A stretch of DNA of 57,828 nt from contig OY288162.1 of NCBI GenBank assembly GCA_958439195.1, positions 1 to 57,828 on the forward strand. The letters are read 5' to 3'. Source of the stretch: an uncultured Paracoccaceae bacterium. Lineage in GTDB: Bacteria; Pseudomonadota; Alphaproteobacteria; Rhodobacterales; Rhodobacteraceae. Positions 45,895 through 54,772 of this stretch are shown piece after piece. Position numbers and translations under genes: made by a program. How positions within the stretch are numbered: position 1 is the first letter of the stretch; every line of letters starts with the position of its first letter. The notes beneath the pieces were generated by a model that had not been told where the DNA came from, searched no databases, and saw only the letters and a list, made by a program, of their open reading frames with translations.

Positions 45895-46785
45895 TTATTC
45901 GACAGCGTCCTTGGTCGCCTTGCTGATCTGTGAAATCCGTCTCACGCCCGCATGACGTTCCAGCATGGTCTTGGCCAGACGGGTCAGGCCATGCTCTTTC
46001 ACGATGTCCCAATTCCGGTAATGCACCGTGAAAATTTCGCGGTCCTGCGGCAAGGGCTCACCGCGTTTCCGCCCGCCCAGGATGTAGTGCTGTTCCTTTG
46101 GCAGAATGTGCCAGTCCAACCCCGCCCGGCGAATGGCAAGGGGCAGGCTCATCTGGTCCAGATAAGGCCGTTTGGACGGAATTTCCGGCTCTGCATCCAG
46201 AATGGCGGCAACCTGCATCCAGACCTCGGGAAAGCGCAAACCTTCGCTGTTGCGGTGCTGTTCGGGGAATACGAACAGGCCAGAGCTGAAATAGGGCATC
46301 CGATCCTTGCCCTTGTTCTGGTTCATCAGACGGATCCGCTGTTCCGGGATTTCCTGATTGGCAGTGCGGTATATGACATCCCAAACCCCCTGCCCCGCCC
46401 ATCCCATCGACGCGGCGGGGGTCAGGCTGACATGACCGTCATGTATCAGGTTGGACGGGTCGTTCGGGCGCAGAAACAGGATATCGGAATCAAGGAAACA
46501 CGAAAACTCACTGTCGCGCGGTTGCATGGCGGCGATCATCTTGTTGCCATGCGGATAAGGCGGATCAAAGATGCCCTCGGTCTGCATGGCGCGCACTTCG
46601 CATCCCATGCGTGCCAGAATCTTGACCATATCGGGATCAAGGTCCCCCATTTTATGTGCCGGGCAATAGCCGATCATCGCAACTTCTGGGCCAAAGGCCT
46701 CTCGGATCGACGCAGCCAGATAACAAGCCATAAGTTGATATTTGGGTGGCTCGACAATAAAGAAGAACGTCAGGCGTTCAGTCAT
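45895..46785 (-). CDS. GT8-like glycosyltransferase (DxD)
   Basis: A 296-residue protein with a GT-A-type layout: an N-terminal FFFIVEPPKYQLMACYLAAS strand-helix pair, HGNKMIAAM, and the DxD motif CFLDSDILFLRP at residues 96-107. Late elements are YLDQMSLPLAIRRAG and HYRNWD. It resembles GT8 and related nucleotide-sugar transferases, although the exact family is uncertain. Its start overlaps the stop of the preceding fusion gene by four bases (46782-46785). Confidence 0.65.
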   Translation of the reverse strand: MTERLTFFFIVEPPKYQLMACYLAASIREAFGPEVAMIGYCPAHKMGDLDPDMVKILARMGCEVRAMQTEGIFDPPYPHGNKMIAAMQPRDSEFSCFLDSDILFLRPNDPSNLIHDGHVSLTPAASMGWAGQGVWDVIYRTANQEIPEQRIRLMNQNKGKDRMPYFSSGLFVFPEQHRNSEGLRFPEVWMQVAAILDAEPEIPSKRPYLDQMSLPLAIRRAGLDWHILPKEQHYILGGRKRGEPLPQDREIFTVHYRNWDIVKEHGLTRLAKTMLERHAGVRRISQISKATKDAVE

Positions 46786-48920
46786 GCCTCTTCCTCATCC
46801 GCGTGGCGTTCGCCCTGTCGCAGCGGCCGCATGTCCCCACCTCGTCGTGCGCCGAAATCGGTCAGCATAGCCGCCACGTCCCTGGCGGCGGGCAGCTTCG
46901 GGCGAAAGGATTTCGTGATATAACAATGCTCGGTCAAAGCCGCGAACAGGGCGGCAAAGTCGATCTCGCCCACCGACCGGAAATCGACGCGGCTTGCATC
47001 GCCGGAAACCCAGTCCGTGCGGATCACGTCGATCACGTCCGGCTCCACCCCGCTAAAGGAACGGAACTGCAACCGATAATCCGCCGCATTCGCCTTGGAC
47101 CGCCGCAGGATCATCGCCACCCTCGTGCCCGGATCAGTGACGAAAGCCGCCAGATGCAACGCCGATCCATCCAGCGCGACGATCTTTTCCGCCGCGCGAT
47201 ACCGCGCAATCTGCACATCAATCGGATGTTTTTCAGGATGAAAAATCTCATATCCCGCTTTGGCCAGATTTTCCTCAATCACGGTTTCACCCAGCACCCC
47301 ACCCCGGTTCGCAGCCAGCCGCGCACGCGAGATATAGAGCTTCTTCCCCCCCTTCGGCACCACCGCCGCGCGCAAGCGCCCCTGCATGAACGCGCGATAG
47401 GCCGGGCTACCGGCATAGCGTTCAGACCAGCCAAAACCCAACTCCGGGACGAACAACCGCTCCACGCGCAACGGCTTTCCATATGTGCGCCGCGGCAGGT
47501 CTATACCCAGCAGTCTGTAGAACTGATCATGCCCCTCCATCGCCTTCTCGATCGCCCCGACCTCACCGCGATAGGGCAGATAGAGGATGCTTTCGGGAGC
47601 CACGGGCAGATGATCCAGCGCCCAAAGCCGCGCGGTGGATTCCACCAGAAAATGGCCAAAATGACCTCGGAAATGACCCCCAAACAGATGCGTTCCCGGT
47701 AAGGCCTGAACCGCTTCCCCTTTTGACAATGTGGGTGCGGGCATCGGTTTGCGGGCGCGGATCCACCCCTGCGACAGATCACAATAGCGGCCATCAGCGT
47801 GCAGGATGCCAGAGGCGAGTTTGGCATCGCCCTCACGTTCGGGCAGGAAAAGTGCATTGGACAGGTCAAGGATCAGACCCGAAAAGGGATTGTCCGGCGC
47901 GCCCTCCGACACAATGATCCGGCGGTCCGGCACAGGTTCAGTAGCGGGCGCTGGCCGGAGATCATCCACAATCTGCGTATCGGATTTCGCCCGCTTGGCC
48001 AGCCTGCGCAATTCACGGCGGGCATAGCCGCTTTCGGGGTTGCTGCGCCGAAGTGCGGCAAGTGCGCCGGGCAGAAGCCCGGCATGGCCGCGCGCCACGG
48101 CCTCGGCCACCAGCGCCCGTTGCCACGCGATCTGGCCACGACGCGCGCGAAAGGTTTGCCAGAAGGCCGTCATGTCGGGATTTCCCCTGACGACCCCTTC
48201 AATCAATTCCTGCAACCCGCCAACAAGTTTGATCTGGCGGATTGCGCGATGGCCCATCAGTGGCGCCGGGACGTGGCGCACATTGTTCCCGACAATCCGC
48301 AAGGCATGGGCGCGGTCTTCCTTGACAAAGGGGTCATAGACCAGTGTCACTTCGGCCCCTGCCAGCCCCACCCCGGCGCCGTCAAGAAAGGCGGGGTCTG
48401 CCCAATCCCATTTCCTTGCCGCATAGCGATAGCGGCGTTCGAAGGGGGCCAGAGTGCGGGCCAAGGTGGTTTGCGGGCTAAAGGCCAGAACCGCCGCCCC
48501 CGGCACTATGGACGCATAGGCCAGTGCTGCGAACCCGCCCATCGACGCCCCGACAAACACCACACGGCGAAACCGTGCGAATAGCCCGGCATCGCGCAAG
48601 GCAGCGAGCAACGTCGCCGTATCGGTATTGCGATACCAATCCTTACGGGATGCCATGATCCCCAAAAGCGAAATGCCCGCCTGTTCCACGCGCCAGCGCA
48701 GCCAGGGTTGTGGCGGAACATATTCACCTACCGACGACAGATTGTCGAAAGTGACCGCCAGAACATCCGATCCTGACGATGCATCGAACCAGGCATCCAC
48801 AAGTCCCGCGCGATACAGGAAGCGGTCCTTCTTTGCTGCTGTGGTCAGTGTCTTGATGACTGGGGGAAGATTGGTCGCCACCTTTTGGGAAGGTGGCTTG
48901 GCGGGGGCTTCGTCATTCAT
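46782..48920 (-). CDS. Fusion: alpha/beta-hydrolase domain + GT61 (DUF563) glycosyltransferase domain
   Basis: A 712-residue protein from ATG 48920. Residues about 50-290 form an alpha/beta-hydrolase-like domain with an intact nucleophile elbow GASMGG (S126) and a GHR histidine candidate. Residues about 380-712 form a GT61/DUF563 domain (HFRGHFGHFLVESTARLWAL region, KLYISRARL, IVALDGSALHLAAFV). The first domain is homologous to the free-standing protein at 3423-4457, where the serine is lost. The architecture suggests a bifunctional glycan-modifying enzyme, for example de-esterification plus glycosyl transfer. It heads the minus-strand unit with the GT8-like gene. Confidence 0.75.
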   Translation of the reverse strand: MNDEAPAKPPSQKVATNLPPVIKTLTTAAKKDRFLYRAGLVDAWFDASSGSDVLAVTFDNLSSVGEYVPPQPWLRWRVEQAGISLLGIMASRKDWYRNTDTATLLAALRDAGLFARFRRVVFVGASMGGFAALAYASIVPGAAVLAFSPQTTLARTLAPFERRYRYAARKWDWADPAFLDGAGVGLAGAEVTLVYDPFVKEDRAHALRIVGNNVRHVPAPLMGHRAIRQIKLVGGLQELIEGVVRGNPDMTAFWQTFRARRGQIAWQRALVAEAVARGHAGLLPGALAALRRSNPESGYARRELRRLAKRAKSDTQIVDDLRPAPATEPVPDRRIIVSEGAPDNPFSGLILDLSNALFLPEREGDAKLASGILHADGRYCDLSQGWIRARKPMPAPTLSKGEAVQALPGTHLFGGHFRGHFGHFLVESTARLWALDHLPVAPESILYLPYRGEVGAIEKAMEGHDQFYRLLGIDLPRRTYGKPLRVERLFVPELGFGWSERYAGSPAYRAFMQGRLRAAVVPKGGKKLYISRARLAANRGGVLGETVIEENLAKAGYEIFHPEKHPIDVQIARYRAAEKIVALDGSALHLAAFVTDPGTRVAMILRRSKANAADYRLQFRSFSGVEPDVIDVIRTDWVSGDASRVDFRSVGEIDFAALFAALTEHCYITKSFRPKLPAARDVAAMLTDFGARRGGDMRPLRQGERHADEEEA

Positions 48921-49392
48921 CGAAAGCAACCGCGGATAGGCGGGGCCGGGTACTGATACATTCTGTCACTCATGCTTGTCACGTTCTTACCGCCCCTGCC
49001 CACATTATCACCCACCCTCTGCCGGGATGGCTTGCCGTGCAGGATAGGGATTGCGGTGATCCGGGTCAAACCATGTGCCATCATGGCCCTAATGCCAGGG
49101 CCGAGTGTGGCGCGGAGCCTTCACTACGCCTTTACTAAGCCATCACGGGCGGCGGCAAAGAAACCCGCCCGAATGGCTGCATGTGCCCGGCAAACACAAC
49201 CATAGATCGTTCTGGCGCGGAAACTTGCGGCATGGCTGTGCTGCCAAGCCGCCGAAGGCAGAAAGTTCACGAAATCTTCTTTTGAGTCTTTTGCGAATCG
49301 TGCCACCAATGCTCGCAAGATCGGCGTTCAAGGCCCGGTCCATTAACCCTGTGCAAGACGATCTGCTCAAGGCCACAACAAGGGGAGCTATT
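48921..49392. other. 472-bp intergenic region before the ABC importer
   Basis: Divergent spacer between the hydrolase/GT61 gene (minus) and the substrate-binding protein gene (plus), so it must hold two promoters, but I cannot place them. A GC hairpin CGGGCGG / CCGCCCG (49146-49171) lies inside. No convincing ORF, repeat or RNA gene was seen. A strong AAGGGGAG ribosome-binding site precedes 49393. Confidence 0.5.
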
Positions 49393-50517
49393 ATGAAGAA
49401 AACCACAACCATCGACCGTCGATTGCTGTTGAAGGGCACCGCCCTTGGTATTGGTGCGCTGGCCGCGCCTGCCATTGTGTCGCGCAAGGCGCTGGCCTCT
49501 TCGGGCGAGTTGAACTTTACCGGTTGGGCCGGCTATCCGCTGTTTGCAGAAAAGGTGTTTCCTGCCTTTGAAGCCGCAACCGGCATCAAGATGAATTTCA
49601 AGGAACTGCCCGATCAAGACACGATGTTCGCCGACGCGAAGGTCGCGCTGGAAGCGGGTGGGATTGACCTGATCGAGCCGACAATCGACCGGGTTGGTGC
49701 GTGGAACGACAATGGCCTTCTGGGCGCGTTCGACGAATCCAAGCTGGCGATGGCCAACTATCTGCCCGGCCTGGCGGATGGCGCGGCGGGTGAACGGTCG
49801 CGCAAGGATGGCGCGCTGCTTTATGTGCCGTCGGTCTGGGGTACGGAATCGCTTGTGGTGAATGAGGCGGATGCCGTTCTGTCGGACCCACCATCGCTGG
49901 GCGATCTGTTCAGCGCGGATAATCAGGTGGTGGTGCGCCCGCATTCGGCGCTGGCTGCCATGGGCCGCTGGCTTGATGCGCAGGGCAAGCTGCCGCGTCC
50001 GTGGATGGACGGCTATTCCGACATGGGGGCCATGGTCGAGCTGTGGGACATCGCGCTGGCCGAGGCGATCAAGTCCAAAGGCAATATCGTGCAGTGGTGG
50101 TCGGGCGAGAACGAGGCGAATGCCGGGTTCACCGCCAATGGCGCTACGGTTGGCCTGTGCTGGGATTCGACCGGCTTCAACCTGCGCAATGATGGCTACA
50201 AATACATTGCCCCGGTGGAAGGTGCGATTGCATGGCATCAGGGCTTTGTTCTGATGAAGAATGCGCAAAACGTTGATCAGGCGCATGAATTCGTGAAATG
50301 GATCTCGACCGGCGAAGGTGCGGCGATGTGGGCGACTGCCTTCTCGGCAAACCCGGTGGGCAAGGGCGCATCCGATTTCATGGATCCCGAAGTATCGGCC
50401 TATTACAACGGCACCTTCAACGATGAGGCGCTGGCGAAGCTGTGGTGGTGGCCGGATCAGTCGGCCGAATTCCTGGCCAAGCGGTCGGAATATTCGGACA
50501 AGTACAAGGCATCCTGA
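49393..50517 (+). CDS. Polyamine-type ABC transporter substrate-binding protein
   Basis: A 374-residue extracellular solute-binding protein of the PotD-like group. A Tat-like signal occurs at the N-terminus (DRRLLLKG, arginines 9-10, then a hydrophobic stretch and ALA cleavage after about residue 35). The mature start ELNFTGWAGYPL and the later PSVWGTESLVVN and DSTGFNLRNDGYKY segments match spermidine/putrescine-type binders. It heads an operon with ATPase and two permease genes; a hairpin after it may keep its transcript in excess. The ligand is inferred, not shown. Confidence 0.85.
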   Translation: MKKTTTIDRRLLLKGTALGIGALAAPAIVSRKALASSGELNFTGWAGYPLFAEKVFPAFEAATGIKMNFKELPDQDTMFADAKVALEAGGIDLIEPTIDRVGAWNDNGLLGAFDESKLAMANYLPGLADGAAGERSRKDGALLYVPSVWGTESLVVNEADAVLSDPPSLGDLFSADNQVVVRPHSALAAMGRWLDAQGKLPRPWMDGYSDMGAMVELWDIALAEAIKSKGNIVQWWSGENEANAGFTANGATVGLCWDSTGFNLRNDGYKYIAPVEGAIAWHQGFVLMKNAQNVDQAHEFVKWISTGEGAAMWATAFSANPVGKGASDFMDPEVSAYYNGTFNDEALAKLWWWPDQSAEFLAKRSEYSDKYKAS

Positions 50518-50534
50518 TCTGCGGAAAAGATGAT

Positions 50535-50562
50535 ACACGCCGGGCCATTGGGTCCGGCGTGT
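50535..50562 (+). terminator. Hairpin after the substrate-binding protein gene
   Basis: ACACGCCGG and CCGGCGTGT form a 9-bp stem around a 10-base loop that can pair further (CC/GG), followed by TCATTT. It lies between the binding-protein gene and the ATPase gene and is a likely partial terminator or processing signal. Confidence 0.55.
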
Positions 50563-50699
50563 TCATTTATGATGCAGGTTTGGGAATTGAGACGGTGCCA
50601 GATCGGCCAACCGGCAATAGCGATTGCGCGGTGTCACAGGCCTGATAGCGTTAGCATAACAAAAAACGGCAACACGCCACGACAGGGGACCACGACGCG

Positions 50700-51782
50700 A
50701 TGAGCGCCGGAATAGATCTTGAAAATGTATGCTGCGACTTCGGCAGCTTTCGCGCAGTGGACAACGCGAATGTGTCCATCAAACCGGGCGAATTCTTTTC
50801 GTTCCTTGGGCCATCAGGCTGTGGCAAGACCACGATCCTGCGGATGGTGTCAGGGTTCATTGAACCGACGCAAGGCGTGATCCGCATCGGGGGCAAGGAC
50901 ATGCGCGGGCAACGCCCGAACCAGCGGCCTACGGCGCTGATTTTCCAGAACCTTGCGCTGTTTCCCCTGATGACGATTGCGGAAAATATCGGCTTTGGTT
51001 TGGAAATGCGGGGGGTGGACAAGGCCACCCGGCGGGCCAAGGCCGAAGAATTGTTGAGGCTGGTCGATCTGCCCGGCGCAGGTGACAAGATGGTCAGCCA
51101 GTTGTCGGGCGGGCAAAAGCAGCGTGTGGCGATTGCCCGCGCGCTGGCGGTAGAGCCGCAGGTGATGCTGTTGGATGAGCCGCTGTCCGCGCTGGATTTG
51201 AAGTTGCGTCAGCACATGCGCGCCGAATTGCGGGCCATCCAGAAGCGGACCGGGGTGACGTTCATCTATATCACACATGATCAGGGCGAGGCCTTGGCCA
51301 TGTCGGATCGGGTGGGGGTTATGAGCCATGGTCGCATCCAGCAGATCGCCGATCCGCGCGATATCTATAACAACCCGGTCAACGGGTTTGTGGCGTCTTT
51401 TGTGGGCGAAAACAACGTCTTTGTCGGCGATCTTGGCACGGTTTCCGATGGCATGGCCAGCCTGTCCACGCCGCATGGCAGCTTTCGCGCGCGGATCGGG
51501 CAAGGGGTTTCGGGCAAGGGCGTGAAGCTCTATGTGCGCCCGGAACATACGATCATAAGCGACTTTGCCCCGGCGGAAAACGGGGTGCATGGCACGGTGC
51601 AGGAAGTGTCGTTCGAAGGGGCTTTCATCGCCATTCATGCCGTATCCGATAGCGGCATGAAGATGGTGGCCGAGCTGCGCAATGACGGGTCGGCGGCGAT
51701 ACCGTCTATCGGCGATCAGGTCTGGATGGGGTTCGATGCGCAGCGCGCGGCGATCCTGCCCGATGCCAATACGAAGGGGTAG
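50700..51782 (+). CDS. Polyamine-type ABC transporter ATPase (PotA-like)
   Basis: A 360-residue importer ATPase. Walker A is GPSGCGKT, the signature LSGGQKQR, Walker B VMLLDEPLSALD and the switch ITHDQGEA. The C-terminal 110 residues form the TOBE regulatory domain (LYVRPEHT). AGGGGA precedes ATG 50700. It should energise the two permeases encoded next. Confidence 0.92.
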   Translation: MSAGIDLENVCCDFGSFRAVDNANVSIKPGEFFSFLGPSGCGKTTILRMVSGFIEPTQGVIRIGGKDMRGQRPNQRPTALIFQNLALFPLMTIAENIGFGLEMRGVDKATRRAKAEELLRLVDLPGAGDKMVSQLSGGQKQRVAIARALAVEPQVMLLDEPLSALDLKLRQHMRAELRAIQKRTGVTFIYITHDQGEALAMSDRVGVMSHGRIQQIADPRDIYNNPVNGFVASFVGENNVFVGDLGTVSDGMASLSTPHGSFRARIGQGVSGKGVKLYVRPEHTIISDFAPAENGVHGTVQEVSFEGAFIAIHAVSDSGMKMVAELRNDGSAAIPSIGDQVWMGFDAQRAAILPDANTKG

Positions 51783-51785
51783 ATC

Positions 51786-52709
51786 ATGCAGGATCTGATC
51801 CGCCGTTATGGGATGGGGTTGACCGGGCTGATGTGCCTGATCGTGGCCTTCTGGTTGCTGATGCTGGTGATCATCCCCAACATCACCCTGTTTGAAAGTT
51901 CTTTCCGCCCCTATCTGCCGGTGACCGAGATTGGCGGGCCACGCGACACCTATTCCGTTAACAACTACTTAAAGGTGTTTAACGGCAATATCGAAACTTC
52001 GATCCTTGGCATTCCGATCACCGTGCCTGTGCATGTGATGACCTTTACGCTGACGATCTGGTATTCCGTGGTTGTGACGGTCCTGTGTTTCGCCTTTGCC
52101 TATCCGGTCGCCTATTACATGGCCAAGATCGCAAATCCCAGGTCCTTGCCGACGTTGATGTTGCTGCTGTTCGTGCCACTGTGGGTGTCCGAGGTGCTGC
52201 GTGCCTTTGCGTGGTGGATTATTCTTGCCTTCAAGGGGCCGTTGAATTCGCTGCTGCTGTTCATCGGGGCCATCGACAAACCTGTGCGATGGATCACCGA
52301 TTACGACGCGGTGATGATCGGGTTGGTCTACACCTACATCCTGTTCATGCTGTTCCCACTGTATAACGCGATCTCATCGCTTGATACGAACCAGATCGAA
52401 GCGGCCGAAGATCTGGGCGCGCCGTGGTGGAAGATCCATTGGCGGATCGTGCTGCCGCATTCAAAGCCGGGGGTCGCGTCGGGGGCGGTGATGGTGTTCA
52501 TGCTGTCTGCCGGTTCGTTGCTGGTGCCTTCGATCCTTGGATCAACGACATCCCAATGGTTCACACAGACCATACAACAATGGATGAACGATGCGCTCGA
52601 CTGGAATACGGCATCGGCCTACGCGTTTCTTCTGCTGTTCCTTTGCACCGTCTTTGTCAGCGTGGTGATGTGGATTTTCCGCGTCAAGCTGTCTGATATC
52701 GCCAAGTAA
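51786..52709 (+). CDS. ABC transporter permease (PotB-like)
   Basis: A 307-residue inner-membrane permease starting three bases after the ATPase stop, with its AAGGGG site inside the ATPase gene. It has about six hydrophobic helices and the coupling-helix motif EAAEDLGAPWWKIHWRIVLP. The first helix is followed by a periplasmic loop (FRPYLPVTEIGGPRDTYS), as in PotB proteins. Confidence 0.9.
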   Translation: MQDLIRRYGMGLTGLMCLIVAFWLLMLVIIPNITLFESSFRPYLPVTEIGGPRDTYSVNNYLKVFNGNIETSILGIPITVPVHVMTFTLTIWYSVVVTVLCFAFAYPVAYYMAKIANPRSLPTLMLLLFVPLWVSEVLRAFAWWIILAFKGPLNSLLLFIGAIDKPVRWITDYDAVMIGLVYTYILFMLFPLYNAISSLDTNQIEAAEDLGAPWWKIHWRIVLPHSKPGVASGAVMVFMLSAGSLLVPSILGSTTSQWFTQTIQQWMNDALDWNTASAYAFLLLFLCTVFVSVVMWIFRVKLSDIAK

Positions 52710-52719
52710 GGGGGCTGGA

Positions 52720-53526
52720 ATGCACAAGTTCAGACAATCACTTGCCCATCTGTATATGGCGGCTTTTCTGATCTATCTGCTGATCCCGTTGCTGGTGATG
52801 GCGGGCGCGGCCTTCAATGACAGCAAGCTGCCATCCATCGTGCCGTGGCGTGGCACCACGGGGCGCTGGTTCGTGGAATTGGCCGCGGATGAACGGATGT
52901 GGGTGGCCTTTCGCAACACGCTTGTGGTGGCCTTTGCCGTGGCTGTGCTGGCGGTGATCGTGGGCACGGCAGCGGCGATCCTGATTAACTCCATCTCGGG
53001 GCGGCTGCGGTCAGTGATCTATGGGTTGATGATTTCAACCATTCTGATCCCCGGTGCGGTGATCGGGATTTCGACGCTGCTGATGTGGAACAAGCTGGGC
53101 GTGCCGCCAGGGCTGCATCTTTCGGTTCTGGGTCAGGTCAGTTACATCGCGGCGATGGTGATGCTGCTGGTCCTGGCGCGGTTGCAGAGCTTTGATGTGG
53201 CGCTGGAGGAAGCGGCGCTGGATCTTGGGGCCAGCCACGGACAGGTGATGCGGCGCATCCTGTTGCCGCATCTTTACCCTGCAATCGGGGCTGGGGCGGC
53301 GGTGGCCTTCTTCCAGTCGATCGAGAATTTCAACGTGACGCAGTTCACACGCGGCGGGGCGGACACGCTGACCGTTTATGTGTTTTCCAAGGTGCGCGCC
53401 GGAATTACGCCCACAATCAACGCACTGGCGGTGATCATGATCGGGATCACGATTGTGATGGCGATTGCCTATGAACTGCGGCGGCGGCGGATCGAACGGA
53501 TGATGGCGCGGACAGTCGACGAATAA
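52720..53526 (+). CDS. ABC transporter permease (PotC-like)
   Basis: A 268-residue permease with about six membrane segments and the coupling-helix motif EEAALDLGASHGQVMRRILL. It completes the importer. Its stop is 20 bp from the end of the convergent response-regulator gene. Confidence 0.9.
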   Translation: MHKFRQSLAHLYMAAFLIYLLIPLLVMAGAAFNDSKLPSIVPWRGTTGRWFVELAADERMWVAFRNTLVVAFAVAVLAVIVGTAAAILINSISGRLRSVIYGLMISTILIPGAVIGISTLLMWNKLGVPPGLHLSVLGQVSYIAAMVMLLVLARLQSFDVALEEAALDLGASHGQVMRRILLPHLYPAIGAGAAVAFFQSIENFNVTQFTRGGADTLTVYVFSKVRAGITPTINALAVIMIGITIVMAIAYELRRRRIERMMARTVDE

Positions 53527-53546
53527 GGGGGGCATCCCGGCACGGA

Positions 53547-54770
53547 TCAGCGCCGGGAAATGCCGAACTTTTCCATACGATAGCGCAGGGTATCGCGCGA
53601 AATGCCCAGCAGATCGGCGGCCTTTGATACATTTCCACCGGTTGTCCGCAATGCCTTTACCAGCGCCATTTCTTCCATCTTTGGCAGGTTGGGAACGATC
53701 TGATCCGATGCGGCTGCGGGGTCGATGATGCGGATATCGGCCGCCTCGATCAGCCCGTCATTCGATTGTATCACCGCACGTTCGATGCAATTTTCAAGCT
53801 CTGCGACGTTGCCGGGCCAATCATGCTGCAACAGGCGAACCCGCGCTTCCGCGTTGAAACGCGGGCGTGGGCGGCCAAAGCGCAGCGCCGTGCGGCGGGC
53901 AAATTCCTCGGCCAAGGGAAGGATGTCGGAGGTGTGGTCCTGCAATGGCAGAAGATCAACCCAGCCAACCTGAATGCGGTAGAGAAGATCGGACCGGAAC
54001 TGGCCTTGCCGTTCCAGCACGGCAAGGTTCTGATCCGTGGTGGCGATCACCCACAGAGACGGGTTTTCTTCGATCCGGCGCGCCAATTTTGCCTGATCCT
54101 GCCCAGCGAGGTTGTTGATATTGTGCAGGATAATTGTGCCGGGGGCATCGGCCAGAGCCTTGTCCAGCAAGTCATCGGGAAGGGTGCAGTTGACCACGGC
54201 CAGCCGCCCGCGCTGATCGCGGGCCAGATCATAGAGCGCCTGCGCGGCAAGGGATTTCCCTGTGCCCCTTGGCCCTGTGATCAAGACACCGGGCGGATGC
54301 GCGCCTTCGGCGGCGGCGGCCAGTTTACGCAAGGCGGCGCGCAAATCGATGGCGGCAGAAGACCGCCCGATGATCCGGTCTATTCCGGTTGGATCGGCGG
54401 GGCGGCCTGCCTCTTGCAGGATGAGTTCGGCGGCAATTCCGGCAATCACTGAAAGCGGGGCGGGTTTCATCAGGAAATCCCGTGCGCCACGCTTCATCGC
54501 CTCGACTGCGATGCCGACATCGCCATGCCCGGTCATCACCACGATCTGCGCTTCTGGGTTGGTGGCGCGCAGGGTGGACAAGAGATCAAGCCCGTTATCC
54601 TGCCCAAGGCGAACATCAAGGATGGCAAGACGCGGCGCATCGCGGCGAAACAAGGTCAGCGCGGTACGGGCATCCACGGCGAAATCTGCCGTGAAACCGC
54701 GGCGTTCCAGAAAGCTGACGATGGACCGGGCGAGGACATCTTCGTCTTCGATTACAAGGACATCGACCAT
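53547..54770 (-). CDS. NtrC-class response regulator with degenerate AAA+ domain
   Basis: A 407-residue receiver (phospho-acceptor D52) + AAA+ + Fis-type helix-turn-helix (ALVKALRTTGGNVSKAADLL) protein. Walker A GPRGTGKS (166-173) and the FRSDLLYR element (258-265) are present. The stretch that should carry the sigma54-contacting GAFTGA loop is missing: only about 16 residues separate VVNC from GTIIL. The Walker B acids are replaced (IILHNINN, His216-Asn217 where Asp-Glu is expected). It probably does not activate sigma54 and may work on sigma70 promoters, as Rhodobacter NtrC does. It follows the kinase gene by two bases. Confidence 0.88.
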   Translation of the reverse strand: MVDVLVIEDEDVLARSIVSFLERRGFTADFAVDARTALTLFRRDAPRLAILDVRLGQDNGLDLLSTLRATNPEAQIVVMTGHGDVGIAVEAMKRGARDFLMKPAPLSVIAGIAAELILQEAGRPADPTGIDRIIGRSSAAIDLRAALRKLAAAAEGAHPPGVLITGPRGTGKSLAAQALYDLARDQRGRLAVVNCTLPDDLLDKALADAPGTIILHNINNLAGQDQAKLARRIEENPSLWVIATTDQNLAVLERQGQFRSDLLYRIQVGWVDLLPLQDHTSDILPLAEEFARRTALRFGRPRPRFNAEARVRLLQHDWPGNVAELENCIERAVIQSNDGLIEAADIRIIDPAAASDQIVPNLPKMEEMALVKALRTTGGNVSKAADLLGISRDTLRYRMEKFGISRR

Positions 54771-54772
54771 GA

